From: Megascapheus bottae
Lineage: Eukaryota; Chordata; Mammalia; Rodentia; Geomyidae
Direction of reading: 5' to 3'
Length of the DNA stretch: 64,000 nt
Assembly (NCBI GenBank): GCA_024803745.1
Contig: JANJXV010000193.1
Span: forward strand, 1,426,001 to 1,490,000
Position 1 is the first letter of the stretch; each line of letters begins with the position of its first letter. The notes beneath the pieces were generated by a model. The model worked only from the letters and a program-made list of their open reading frames with translations, was not told the DNA's origin and did not search any database. The translations under genes and the position numbers were made by a program. Positions 22,229 to 33,692 of the stretch are shown here, one piece after another.

Positions 22229-23325
22229 ACATGTATGGTCATACACATTGCTTCTGATCCAAACACTCATTGTTCAATTTAACTAACAAGATGTGAGGAA
22301 CGATGATTGACTGTAATTTACTAGATGGGATTCTAGTGAGTATATATTTCCACTTCCACTCTGAAGCCAGGGAAATGTTTCTGGTACATGTTTCAACTAT
22401 CTCCCAAAGAGGAAATAATATGTGAGTACGTTTGGTAGTATTTCAGATAGGAGATGGACTTTGGTGTTTGGAACCTGTTGGGCAGAGTGTATCAGCTGGG
22501 CTGTGATAACAGAGATGATGTTTCAGACAGGAATATTTTCATAACAGACAGACTTAGTCCAGATCCTTGGATTTCAGGCCTTGAGTAGATAGAATTACAA
22601 GTGTGAGCTGCCACCACCACCTGGTTCATTTTGGAAACCTTAATTGCTTCTCATTTGTTCCTTTCCTTTTTTGGAAGATTGATCTAAGCTGGCTGATTGT
22701 GCATCACAATGAAGTGATTGGCCTCAGGAATTGCAAATATTTGTTTCATCAGCACGGAATGAATGAAAGTTGATCTAAACCCAATAGTATTTTCCTTCTG
22801 ATAAATAGGGAACTTACTTATATCATTTTTCCTTGCCTTTGCTTTCCCAAAGCAAACAACATGTTTCTTAAAAACTATACTTCATGAGAATATTATAATT
22901 AGAAGCTATCTTCTGCACACTTCAGAATAGTCCTTGCATTTATAAACTTATATTACAATATTAGGAAGAAGAATGGTGACTGTTAGTTTCATAACTATTT
23001 CATATGTTTTACTCTTTAAGGCTCATTAACTCAAGAAGGGATTAAATACATTTAGATAATAGTAGATCATAGGTGCTGCTGATTTGATGTGTGTGCAGAT
23101 GATACACAGATTAATTAGGATTACTCAAAAGTTTTCTTCAAATTTTCAGTAGTAGACTGCTATGCTAACGGGAAGGTGATAGTAATGATGCTGAAATTCT
23201 ATGAATCAGCTATGAAGCAGAATTTCAGGGGAGAGTATTTGCTAGGGACTTAATTTCTAAGACGCATATCAAGAATATTGAACTATAACACCAAATGATG
23301 GACGACTCAGCGTTACATTTTGTTT
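22229..23325. other. Unannotated spacer with one SINE fragment
   Basis: AT-rich sequence without a recognisable gene. Only a short minus-strand SINE fragment at about 22560-22628 (gagtagatagaattacaagt) is supported. Confidence 0.5.
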
Positions 23326-23329
23326 GTTT

Positions 23330-23543
23330 TATGCAAGTCTTGGGACTTGAACCCAGGGCCTGGGAACTGTCCTTAAATGTTTTTTTTTGCTTCAGGCTCG
23401 TGTTCTACCACTTTATCCACAGCTCCACTTCCAGATTTTTGGTAATGAACTGTAAATCAGAATATCATGCAATTTGTTTGGGCTGGATTCAAACCTGATT
23501 CTGTGTAGATAGGATTCCAAGTGTGAGCGCACAGGGCCTGGCT
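23330..23543 (-). mobile_element. Composite SINE
   Basis: A full-length but worn minus-strand composite element: ID-type half (gggcctgggaactgtcc) followed by the 7SL-like half ending near gcacagggcctggc. Confidence 0.75.
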
Positions 23544-23562
23544 AGTATCATTCATCATTCAA

Positions 23563-23784
23563 GTCATGGGATTGCAATTCTGCACCTGGGTCTTGTCACT
23601 GAGCTTTTCAGCTCAAGACTACTGCCCTATCCCTTGAGCCATAGGGCCACTTCTGGGTTTCTGGTGGTTAATTGGAGATAAGAGTCACATGGACTTCAGT
23701 GCCCAGGCTGACTTTGAACTGCTATCCTTGGATCCCAGCCTCTTGAGTAGCTACATTTACAAGTGTGAGCCACCATACCCAGCT
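23563..23784 (-). mobile_element. Composite SINE, well preserved
   Basis: Minus-strand element with the ID half (gagcttttcagctcaag, cttgagccatagggcc) and the 7SL/B1-like half (cagcctcttgagtagct, gtgagccaccatacccagc). It is immediately adjacent to the preceding SINE and in the same orientation. Confidence 0.85.
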
Positions 23785-23795
23785 AAATTATTTTT

Positions 23796-23965
23796 TAAGT
23801 TAATTTTTTTTGTTAAGTCAATATATAGTTGGCATACGGTTACATAAGTAATGAACACATTTCTTAAGAAAATTGTTATCCCCTCCCTCATTTTCTCTGT
23901 TTTCCTACCCTCAGCCCCCTCTCCACCCAGATTGTTCAGTTCATTTCCGTTTAGTGTCTTCCAAG
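23796..23965. repeat. Unclassified interspersed repeat, copy 1
   Basis: Related over about 110 bases to 30425-30550. Shared features are a GTTACATAAGTAATG-like core, then CATTTCTT, then a C/T-rich tract. It may be an old LINE 3'UTR. I do not recognise the family. Confidence 0.55.
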
Positions 23966-24204
23966 TATCACTGTTCAATTGGTTCACCCTTTTTCCTTTG
24001 TTTTCTTTTTACCATTTTATTATACCCTCTCCATTCCAAATCACATAAACCTATGTACAAGACACAGGGTACCCGAATTCAACACAGTGACTACAGAGAA
24101 TAAAACTAAAGGGAAAAAGAAGAAAAGAGGTAAAAAGCAAAGAAAATGAAAGAACATCATACAGTTCCTTAGAATCAACAACACTGAAAAAACAAAACAT
24201 AAAA

Positions 24205-24360
24205 CCTTGGGCTGAAAATGAAGATTGCCTAGCATGCATGAAACCCTGGATTCCATTCCTCAGCACCACATATACAAAAAACTGGAAGTGCCACTGTGAC
24301 TCAGCTGGTAGATTTCTAACGTTCAGCACAGAGTGTCTCCAAGTGACAAAAATCTGTCAC
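24205..24360 (+). mobile_element. ID-dimer SINE
   Basis: Plus-strand modules gcctagcatgcatgaaaccc and a second arm gtgccactgtgactcagctg, separated by an A-rich linker. Confidence 0.7.
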
Positions 24361-24430
24361 ATTTAAGTCAGGCTTCAAAACTTTGCTAGGAACCAGTTAT
24401 GTGATTTGGAATAAAGTCCAGTTTTCAAAA

Positions 24431-24676
24431 AATCACTAGCCAGGCGCTGGAGGGTCATAATTGTCATTCTACTAGCCAGGGAGAAGGTGATTCAAAGCCT
24501 TTGCAAGCAAAAAACGAAAACAAAACAAACTGTAAGATTCTACTCTCCACTTATCCACCCAAAAACTAAGTGGAGTTGTGGCTAAAACTAGTACAGCATT
24601 AGCCTTGGGGAAAAAGATCTAAGAGATCTTGCCCAGGTCCAAAGTTCAAGCTCCCCACCAAGAAAGAAAAAAAAGG
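24431..24676 (+). mobile_element. Composite SINE, degraded
   Basis: The left half begins gccaggcgctgg (7SL-like) but is poorly conserved. The right ID half is clear from gttgtggctaaaactagtac to the A-rich tail at 24660-24676. Confidence 0.6.
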
Positions 24677-25069
24677 AGTACAGATACTTTAGTTTCAAAA
24701 GTATATCTGGATATCTTAGTAGATTTTTCTGATCTTTCCTCATTCATCTCATGGAACCACATAATCTTGATCCTGATCTGACTAAGAGCCTGCATTGTGC
24801 TTAATAAATTCATTCCACATATTCCAGTAGAATCTTGACATCTAACAGCCACTTACCAATGCTTTATTCTACGTTTAGGCCACTATGTCTTCATACCATC
24901 TCCACAGTCAGCTATATCATCTTTCCAGAAGTATCATTGAGTGTAGAACACTCAGAACTAAAATAATTGCATAAAGATGTAATAAAACCCCTTGATTCAT
25001 TAAGAAAATTTCTGTACCACTTAGAGCAAGTACATTAGTGGTATTTACCTCTAGCCTCTTTTTTAAAAA

Positions 25070-25475
25070 AATTTATTAACATTGAAATTTACATCATATT
25101 TCAAATGTCATGTTTAACCAACAAGTATTCAGGAAGGGAATCGCTATACAATCACTGGCACATAGATTTTAGAATATGGTAAAAGTTAAGCTGAGTCATT
25201 GTATGTCATAAATACAGATTAATCTATAATAAAACACATGTCTATAGAGTATATAATCTATCCTAGATTTTTATGTCTATGTAGTTATGTTTATATCTCC
25301 AAAATTATGTCCAGAACTTTGGGTATCAACTATTCAATCATCGCTCTACTACTGTTTGAAACTAATATCTATATATTAAGGATACCATGTACCTTTTGTT
25401 CCTTGGTCTTGACTTATCTCACTCAACAGGATTCACTCTAATTTCATCCACTACCCCAAAAATGCCATTATTATT
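25070..25475 (-). mobile_element. Old L1 3'-end fragment A
   Basis: A diverged minus-strand L1 3' end recognisable near its inner limit (gacttatctcactcaacagg, then tttcatccactaccccaaaa, matching the conserved L1 stretch seen also at 25961-25990). The outer boundary is uncertain. Confidence 0.5.
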
Positions 25476-25484
25476 TTTTTCTGT

Positions 25485-26033
25485 GCAGATCTTCTTTTTA
25501 TGTATTTATTTTTATTGTAATTTATAGAAGGGTTACATTATATTCACCAGATAGAAGGTGCATTACTTCTCAAACTTTGATACCCCTTCCCCTACCCCCA
25601 CTCATGTTCATTTCCCCCCTTCCCTATCCAATTTCAAATAACCAATTAGGCACATATGAAATATATCAGAAAACAAGGTGAAATATTGTAACAATATGAT
25701 ATAACCAAGGGATAGCAAAAGAGATAAAAGATCACATAATTCATTAAGGACAACAATCACTCATTATATGAGTTTTGTTTCTTTATCTTGGAGGTCCTTA
25801 CATTTAGTGTCATACTATTTGTCACGATGTCTCTAGATTTTGTTCTATTGTAAATCTCTGGTAGCAGAGCCCAAGGTTTCTACTGAATTTGACAAATGAG
25901 AGAGACTCTTGGGCCTCTGTTCCTTTGAGTTTGGCTTACTTCACTTAATATGATTTTTTTCCTTTTCATCCACTTCCCCGAGAATGCCATTATTTTATCT
26001 TGTCGGTTGGCTATGTATCATTCCATTGTGTGT

Positions 26034-26069
<36 letters not shown>

Positions 26070-26115
26070 ATCACATTTTTTGTAGTAGGGCATCTGGTTG
26101 TTTCCATCATCCAGC
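25485..26115 (-). mobile_element. L1 3'-end fragment B
   Basis: Matches the 3'UTR and ORF2 tail region of the array L1s (for example ttgtaatttatagaagggtt, gatagaaggtgcatta, the C-rich tract 25580-25625 and cttacttcacttaatatga). It is clearly diverged from them, so it belongs to an older subfamily. It contains the (TG)n run at 26028-26070. Confidence 0.8.
26028..26070. repeat. (TG)n microsatellite
   Basis: An alternating TG run with one CTG and one GCG interruption, inside an L1 fragment at the spot where the L1 reads ttccattgtgtg. Confidence 0.95.
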
Positions 26116-26134
26116 CTCATTTTCTACAGATATT

Positions 26135-27265
26135 TTTATAGTCTCTTTTTTATTTTCAGGGTAATGTATAGAGGGGTTACGATTACATTTACAGGTAGTG
26201 GACTGCATTACTTCTCACACATTTATTCCACTCCACATGTTTTTGTCCCCAGTTCCCTCTCCCCTCCCCTTCCCAATCATCTTGTTTCCCCCCTTCCCTT
26301 TCCTATTTGACATAAACAAATAAACATATATACAATATGCCAGGGAAAAATCAGATACAGTAACAATCTGACATTAACCAAAGGGCAAAATAAGAGATGA
26401 GAAATAACATAGTAGTTTAAGGACAAAAATCACACAAGATTAAGAGCAACGATGACACAAGATATAGCTCTTGTTCCCATATCCTAGAGATCCTTTCATT
26501 TAGTCTCATCCTATATGACCTTATATACCTAGGTTTTTGAGTTATTGTAATCCTCTGCTAGGAGAGTCCTAGATGTGAACTAATTGTTACAAATGAGGGA
26601 AACCATTGAGCTTATGTTTCTTTGGGTCTGGCTTGCTTCACTTAATATGAATTTTTCCAAGTCTTTCCATTTCCTTACAAATGGGGCGATGTCTTTCCTT
26701 CTGATGGCAGCATAGCATTCCATTGTGTATAAGTACCACATCTTCTTGATTCAGTCATCTACTGAGTGGCATCTGGGTTGGTTTCATAGCTTTGCTATGG
26801 TAAATAGTGCTGCAATGAGCATCATTGTGCTAGTGGCTTTAGAATGTCCTTTTTTCTGGACAATTGGGTAGATGCCAAGTAGTGGATTTGCTGGATCATA
26901 GGGGAGCTCTATGTTCAGTCTTTTGAGGAACCACCACACTGCTTTCCCTAGTGGTTGAACGAGTTTACACTCACACCAACAGTGTAGGTGTGATCCCCCT
27001 GGTCACTTCCCCACCAGTATCTCTTATTAGATTTTCTGATAATGGCCATTCTGACTGGAGTCAGGAGGAATCTCAAAGTTGTTTTGATTTTCATTTCCCT
27101 TATTGCTAGAGATATGGAGCATTTCTTCATGTGTCTAAAGCCCATTTTAATTTTTTCTTCAGAGAATACTCTTTTAAGTCTTTAGCCCACCTTTTAATAG
27201 GATGGTTGTTTCTTTGAAGATTTGTTTGGGAGAGATTCATTTTTTCAGCTATAGATATACTTTAG
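26135..27265 (-). mobile_element. L1 3'-end fragment C, 5' truncated
   Basis: A longer, older L1 3' end. It has a C-rich 3'UTR tract (26230-26300) and ORF2 carboxy-terminal codons, including a frame at 26948-27145 with HMKKCSISLAIREMKIKTT and LTPVRMAIIRKSNKRYWWG, homologous to [19 protein letters not shown] in L1-2. The histidine/cysteine motif is broken. It is truncated near 27265. Confidence 0.85.
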
Positions 27266-27299
27266 ATAACTACATATATTTTTGTAGAAAAAAGAATGG

Positions 27300-27645
27300 A
27301 AGTCATCATGCTGGCTCACAATTTAATTTCAGCTACTTAGGATGCTCAGGGTTTAGGATCACAGGTCAAAGCCAACCAGGGCCCTACAGTGTGTGAGATC
27401 AAACTCTGTGAACATACAATGACTGTAAGAGGAATCTCACTGCCTGGGAATGTAGCCTAATGGTAGAGTGCTCACCTAGAATGCATGAAGACCTAGGTTC
27501 TATTCACCGGTACCGCATACTCAGAATAAAAGCTAGAAGTGGCGCTGTGTCTCAAGAGGCAGAGCACTCACCTTGGGCAAGCGAGTCCAATGAAAATGTC
27601 TAGGCCCTGAGTCCAAGCCGTAGGAGTGGCAAAAAGAAAAAAAAA
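27300..27645 (+). mobile_element. Two adjacent plus-strand SINEs
   Basis: A worn 7SL-like half lies at about 27300-27400 (gctacttaggatgctcaggg). An ID dimer follows at about 27445-27645 (gcctaatggtagagtgctca; gtggcgctgtgtctcaagag) with an A-rich tail. Confidence 0.7.
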
Positions 27646-27749
27646 GAGCAATCTTACTTAAGTAACAAGGAATGTACCCTATATTTATACAGACTGAAAA
27701 ATTCATTAAGAAATTAGAAAATATGTATAAAGTGCATAATTTCTTTTGT

Positions 27750-27870
27750 GTGTTGGCACTGGGTCTTCAACTGAGTGCTTCAGCTCTATCCCTGACCTTT
27801 ACTGCTCAAGGCTAGCACTGTACCAATGCAGCCCCAAATCAACTATCTTCAATTGAGATATAAGCGATGA
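27750..27870 (-). mobile_element. Composite SINE fragment
   Basis: The minus-strand ID half is recognisable from tgctcaaggctagcactgta; the rest is truncated. Confidence 0.6.
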
Positions 27871-28065
27871 ATATTTCAGGGTGCTTCATGAAAAACATTT
27901 TTATAAATTGAAACTTTCAACACAGTCTTATTTTAGTATGAATGTTGAGATGGGAAGAGACAGAAAAAGTGAAATGTTTCCTGATCGCCATAGAGAAGAG
28001 ACTCAGCAGAACCACTGTGGTCTGCAGGCTTCTTTGTGAGTTTTGTTTGCTTGTTTGATTTTTGT

Positions 28066-28268
28066 CAATTGTGGGTCTTGAACGCTGGGCCTGGGCACTG
28101 TCCCTGAGCTCTTCAGCTCAAGGCTAGTGCTTTAATCTGTGAGCCACAGTGCCACTTCTGGTTTTTCTGGCAGTTAACTGGGTACTTTGGCTGGCTTTAA
28201 ACTTTGATTCTCAGATCTTAGCCTCCTGAGTAGCTAAGATTATAGGTGTGAGGTACCATCACCAGGCT
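28066..28268 (-). mobile_element. Composite SINE, well preserved
   Basis: Nearly full length on the minus strand: gagctcttcagctcaaggct, gagccacagtgccacttctg, then the 7SL-like half with cctcctgagtagctaagatt. Confidence 0.85.
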
Positions 28269-28629
28269 GCTGCTCTGTTACTATGCAGGTTCTGGATCAA
28301 GAACTTCAAGTTCTTACTTCAATTTTTTTTTCTCTTGCCTGATACTCTGCCATTTGAACGAAGCCCCAGTTCCTGGTCTTTGTTGGTTAATGAGAGATAG
28401 TATGATTTTCTAATATTCAGAGCAACGATTATAAAACCCAGCATTTTACTTACTTGAATAAATTAAGAGACAGGACCTAGTGAGATGGAAAACAAAATTT
28501 TTTTTCAAGTTGCTATCCTGTTCTAATGCATAAGTCTGGCTATTTTGCTTACACACAAATATGTATTTTACCACTTTCTACTTTATTTTTGCTTAGCTTA
28601 AAACCACCACTGCCATTTCATAGATTTTG

Positions 28630-28905
28630 TTGTTGTTGTTTGCGGTGCTTGAACTCTGTGCCTGGGCTGTTCCTCAGATCTTCAGTTCAATGCCAGTGCT
28701 CTACTACTTTTGATTTGGCCAGTCCTGGGCTTGAACTCAGGGACTGAGCACTGTCCTTATATTTTCTCAAGGCTAGTCCTCTACCACTTCAGCCTCAGCA
28801 CCACTTCCAGCATTTTTCTATGTATGTGATATTGAGGAATTGAACCCAGGTCTTCGTGCATGCTAGGCAAGCACTCTACCACTAGGCCAAACTCCCAGCC
28901 CAAAA
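28630..28905 (-). mobile_element. Truncated composite SINE followed by ID dimer
   Basis: 28630-28705 is a truncated composite ID half. 28712-28905 is a separate, well-preserved ID dimer (ctgggcttgaactcagggac; tgctaggcaagcactctacc). Confidence 0.8.
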
Positions 28906-28947
28906 TTATTCATCATTACTATTAGCTATCTTCTTTTTTTATTATTG

Positions 28948-29172
28948 ATTCGTCATGGTGCTTGGACTTTGGGCCTGGACTGTCCCTGACCTCTTCAGCT
29001 CAAGGCTAGCGCTCTTCCTCTACAGCTCCATTTTTGGTTTCTGGTGGTTAATTGGTGATGTAAGTCTCACGAACATATGTGTCCAGGCTGGCTTTGGGCT
29101 TTGAACCAAGATCCTCCAATCTCAGCCTCCATAGTAGGTAGAATTACACGCTTCAGCCAGCAGTGCCTGACT
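28948..29172 (-). mobile_element. Composite SINE
   Basis: A minus-strand element with both halves visible (cttcagctcaaggctagcgc; ctcagcctccatagtaggta). Confidence 0.8.
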
Positions 29173-29180
29173 GTTTGATG

Positions 29181-29394
<214 letters not shown>

Positions 29395-29399
29395 TTGTA

Positions 29400-29686
29400 A
29401 GACTTTAATTGTGCACCTGGGCAGTGTCCCTGGGCTCTTCAGCTCAAGGCTACAACCTTAAACACCTTGAGCCACAGTGTCACTTCTGGTTTTCTGATGC
29501 TTAAGTGGAAGTAACAGTTTCATGGACTTTAGTGTCTGGCCTGGCTTTGAACTGTGATCCTCAGAACCCAACCTTCTGAGATCATTTCCAGCTTTCTTTT
29601 TTTGGTGTAAGTGGTACAGAGTAATTGAACACAGGGCTTTGTTCATACTAGGGCAAGCAAACTACCACTAGTGTGCACTCCAGCCT
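29400..29686 (-). mobile_element. Composite SINE plus ID fragment
   Basis: 29400-29582 is the composite element (gggctcttcagctcaaggct). 29583-29686 is an ID right arm (actagggcaagcaaactacc). Confidence 0.75.
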
Positions 29687-29719
29687 TAGATAAGGGCTTT
29701 CTTTTTCTTTTTCTTTTTT

Positions 29720-30038
29720 TCACTCATGGGGCTTGAACTCTGGGCCTGGATGTTTACTTTAAGCTCTTCAGCTCAAGGCAAGAGCTCTACCACTTGAGGC
29801 ACATTGTCATTTTGAATTTTCTGGATTATTTGGAAATAAGATTCTCACAGATTTTTATGCCTGGGCCGTCTTTGAACCTTGATCCTCCAGGGTAGCTAGG
29901 ATTACCAGGGTGAGCCACCAGTCATGGGCATTAAATTATTATTTTTTGCATGTCCTATGGCTTCAACTCATGGCCAGAGCACTGTCCTAGGGCTTGCTCA
30001 AGGATAGCACTTTACTTCAGCCAGCCAACTCCCGGTCC
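29720..30038 (-). mobile_element. Composite SINE plus ID fragment
   Basis: 29720-29930 is a composite element (aagctcttcagctcaaggca; gggtagctaggattaccagg) with a pyrimidine-rich run at 29699-29719 at its 3' side. 29945-30038 is an ID-type fragment. Confidence 0.75.
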
Positions 30039-30186
30039 AAATAGGCCACTCTTGAAGCTAGAATTACAGAGATCTGCCATAATACTGGCATGTCGTTATC
30101 TAAGTATATAATTTTTCTTCTATTTTTGATGGCTTTTCCTTAGTGTACATATTTCCTACATATTTTATGGAAAACTTCCTTCCCAC

Positions 30187-30391
30187 TGGGGCCATAAGTT
30201 AAGCCTAGTGGAAGAGTTCTTGCCGAGCATGAATGAAGACCCAAGTTCAATTCCTCAGCACAACATAGATAAAAAAAGATAAAAGTGGTGCTGTGGCACA
30301 TGTGATAGAACTTGCGCCTTAAGAATAAACAAAAACAAAAACAACGATCGTGCTCAGGTCCTGAGTCTAAGCCCAGTACTGGCAAAAAAAA
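30187..30391 (+). mobile_element. ID-dimer SINE
   Basis: Plus strand: first arm cctagtggaagagttcttgc, A-rich linker, second arm gtggtgctgtggcacatgtg, A-tail 30382-30391. Confidence 0.8.
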
Positions 30392-30424
30392 AATTCTGCC
30401 CAAAGTAGACATTTAAACTCATTG

Positions 30425-30550
30425 TACTTTTCAAAAAATTTGTTGTCAAGGTGATATACAAAGAGATTGCTGTTACATATGTAATGAGTACATTTCTTGT
30501 AAAAACTGTTACCCCCTTCCCCCTTTTCTTTTTCCCTTCCCCCAAGTCAT
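30425..30550. repeat. Unclassified interspersed repeat, copy 2
   Basis: Homologous to 23796-23965 (gttacatatgtaatgagtac, then a C/T-rich tract). Sequence from 30551 to 30970 is AT-rich, with only a short SINE fragment near 30866-30915. Confidence 0.55.
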
Positions 30551-30974
30551 AAATTTCATTTACAACAAATATGTATGTATTTTCATTCCTGAAAAAAATA
30601 GTTTAAAATGTGTTCAAATAAATGATGTAGGTTGATATATTTATCAAAATGGATTACTTGAACTCTAAAATAAACATTCTAGGTAATTTTTCTCATAAAA
30701 TTGTAGTAATGCTATAAAAATAATAAAAAAGGAATTTTAGTTATTAATTTCTTATGTTTTACCTTTAACATTATTACACTAAGCATACTGTTTATGCTAT
30801 TAATACAGACAGCATGAAATATGATTATGTAAAAAAATTAAATGATTAAAAATAGTAAGGTTGGGGGCCAGTAGTTTGGCTTGGTGGCACACACTCTGGA
30901 CTGGCAAAAAAGAAGTAGGGTTAGATAAAACAGATTTATTTCCAAATGTGTGGAAAATGGTATGATTTCTTGTT

Positions 30975-31162
30975 TCGCTAGTCCTGGGGCTTGAACTGAG
31001 GGACCAGGAACTGTCCTTGGCCACATTTGTTCAAGGGTGGCACTCTTACACCTGAGCCACAGTGCCCCATCTGCTTTTTCTGTGTATGCAGTGCCGAGGA
31101 ATTGAATCAAGGTCTTCTTGTATACTAGGCGAGCACTCTACAACTAGGCCACATTCAAAGCC
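30975..31162 (-). mobile_element. ID-dimer SINE
   Basis: Minus strand, both arms present (tcctggggcttgaactgagg; tactaggcgagcactctaca). Confidence 0.8.
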
Positions 31163-31278
31163 AAAGTAGATTTTTGATGCTATTGTGGAGTTTTAATTTT
31201 CTTAAATATTTGTACAAAGCACAATGGATATATAAACAGACTTGAACTCACAGAACAGAGTCCCACATAATATTACAG

Positions 31279-32103
31279 TTACTCTGGCACTTCTCCCGAT
31301 TGACAAAACACATTTCCAGGCATCTGCTCTGTCCTTAAGCTTTGGTAGCTGACTTCTCTTTCCATGGATGCCTGGCCTGGATTCCTGGTGATTCCATGCA
31401 TTTCATAGTTCCCTGTATATCCAGTAAGGTTGTCTTCTATGGGACCAGACCTGTCTGGTTTTTGGCCCACCCAGGACCTATGTGTCTGAGGTCTCACATT
31501 ATAAGTGGAAAATAAAACACAGTATAATAAGCACTGAAGAACTGCACACCATAATATTAACAATGAGAGTTTAATAGTTAGCAAAGTAAATACAATGAAT
31601 ACTTGACAAGAATCATGAGAGCAAGATAAAGAGATGTCTTTTTAGGAAGGGGACAGGGAAGCTCTAAATCCAGACTGGCCTCCAAGTTGCCTTCAGACAG
31701 TAATTCTCCTTCAGAGTCCTCAGAAGGGTCTCCTTCCTCATGAGAAACAGAATGTCCTTCCTGAGTTAAGAGGGGGATGGATTCTGGTTTGTCGAATGGA
31801 GATTGAGTCTCTTTCAGTGAGATGGATGGGTCTGGATATTCTGTGAGGATGGATTCATTTTCCTCCAATGAATCCATTATTGAGAGTACACTTGCTGCTT
31901 CCCATGGGGACATTTTCCATGAGCCCAGCGTGTGCCCCTTCAGCTTGCACAATAAGTGGAGTGTTACTCTGACTCAGATGGACTGACACTGGGTGGAGTG
32001 TGAAAGGAAAAGGAAGGAAATCTGGCTGCTCTTTTTCTTCCTCCATAGTATCTGCAGGTTCAACTGTGTCACACATGGGGTTCAGAGCAAAAGGTATATC
32101 CAC
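31279..32103 (-). other. Low-stop minus-strand region of unknown origin
   Basis: Three overlapping minus-strand frames (31855-32103, 31578-31952, 31279-31584) cover this stretch. The middle frame of 124 codons is acidic (for example EEGDPSEDSEGELLSEG) and ends in a hydrophobic segment (LALMILVKYSLYLLC). The next frame opens with another hydrophobic stretch (LSLLILWCAVLQCLLYC). That could be a frame-broken tail-anchored or single-pass membrane protein, or chance. I do not recognise it. No splice structure is convincing. It may be a processed or decayed pseudogene fragment. Confidence 0.3.
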
Positions 32104-33030
32104 AGGACTCTAAACCTGTTTGGTAATTTCTACAGAAGGCCCATGGTTTCTGGAGTGCAGTGATGATTCTCAGTCTCCATCAGTCACCAGCTCCATTGGT
32201 GGGTTTTTCATCCGGAGTTCAGGATAAGCTCTTCCACGATGACCCAAACCTAAGAATGGAAATAGGTACAGAGTGTACAGAGTGGACTCTGCAAGTTGAA
32301 GTGTCACTCAACTTCCATGAGTATCTAATGGAGGAACCTGTAGAACTGCAGTTTGGTCTGAACACTGAGGAGGTGTAGGGTCTTTCTAATGAGTGCTTAT
32401 TCCCGAGTCCTTTCAGAGGACAGACATTACCTGGCTGACACCAGCCATAAAGGGCATTTTGTCAAGCTCTGTAGAAGTAAGGGCCAACCAATATCTAGAC
32501 CACATGGGCTTCCTACTCACAGGCTCTGAGGCACCCACACCAGGACTTCTACTTTTTCTTGGTCTTACTGGTCGCACATTCCTCCAGCTGGTCAAAAAGT
32601 ATGTGTTTAGAAGAGCAGGTCCAAAGCCGGCATGTGGAGCCTCATATAGAGCTTGAGTTGTGTCAGGGTGTGGCAGTTCTTGAACTCATAGAAATCACTC
32701 GGGTAGAAGTCCATTCACATCGTATAGATGGAACAAATGATGCTGTGGGCACATTCGGTACAAGGAAAGTGAGAGCCCTCTCTCTCCATCCTGAGCCTTT
32801 TACCAAAGCTGCTTTCTTGCAGGACTCTAATGCTGTGGCTGTCCTGCAGAGATGTGCACTTATGTGCTGGGAGGGGGGTAAGAGACACTCGAGAACAGGA
32901 TGACTTTTACACCCCACTTCCAGAAGCTTCTGAGAGAGGCCTCTATGCATCTGTCCAAAGTAAACGCACCTTAAATTAACTAAGTAAATGCTCTAAATAA
33001 ATCAATAAGTGAATGCTCTAAATAAAGAAC
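32104..33030. other. Unassigned spacer with conflicting short frames
   Basis: Frames of 60-114 codons exist on both strands (for example + 32559-32903 and - 32663-32950) with no recognisable domain. They overlap each other on opposite strands, so at least some are shadows. GC content is somewhat higher than in the flanks. It could be decayed gene sequence. Confidence 0.3.
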
Positions 33031-33034
33031 TAAA

Positions 33035-33245
33035 TGCTCATTCCTCTAATCTTAGCCACCCAGCATGCTGAGCTCTGAAGATCACAGTGGAAAGCCAGTC
33101 TAGTCAGTAAAATTCTAAAGGCACTTGTCTTCAATTAGGCAGCAAAAAGCCAGAACTTGACCTATGACTCAAATGGTACAGTGCTAATTTTTGAACACCA
33201 AAGGAATGGTATTTAGACCTGGGTTCAGGTTCAAGTGGCAGCACT
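33035..33245 (+). mobile_element. Composite SINE, degraded
   Basis: Plus strand. The left half is recognisable from aatcttagccacccagcatg and the right half from cctatgactcaaatggtaca. Confidence 0.55.
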
Positions 33246-33692
33246 GGACCACACACCAAAATGTAAATGCTTTCAGGTTCTAACAGGCAAAGCTATCACA
33301 ATCCCTCCCTGATGGCTCAAAAGTGATTCAGCCCCCAGCTTTTCCTCTGACGCCAGTATATCACAGGCCTGCGCCATTAGTACTGACACCTCATTTCTTA
33401 CTGGGAAATGGGATTTCCTAGGATGTCACCTAGGTGAGGGCTGCAGTTGGGAGCCACTTACTCATGCCTGAAATCCAACTTCTCAGTAAGCACACTGTTG
33501 AGACTCCAGTAGCTTGTGAGGGAAATGAAATGGCATGGTGTCCCAGTCATAATGAAGTAGTTTGTGCACTTGTATCATGCTTAGCTCCCCTGTGAACACC
33601 CCAGTGAACCAAACAGGCTCAGAGAGGAGCCAAGTATTCCAAGGCTTGGCCAGGAGGGGTGAGCAAACCTGGGTTTGGGGGGGAACACTCAC

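Noticed and set aside
26948..27145. Small protein with HMKKC motif
   Set aside because: It is the worn ORF2 carboxy terminus of L1 fragment C.
28712..28905. tRNA-like boxes in SINEs, considered as tRNA genes
   Set aside because: They are ID modules within repeated SINE units with A-rich tails. No intact isolated cloverleaf was recognised.
32559..32950. Opposed frames at + 32559-32903 and - 32663-32950 as genes
   Set aside because: They overlap on opposite strands and neither has a recognisable domain, splice context or conserved motif.
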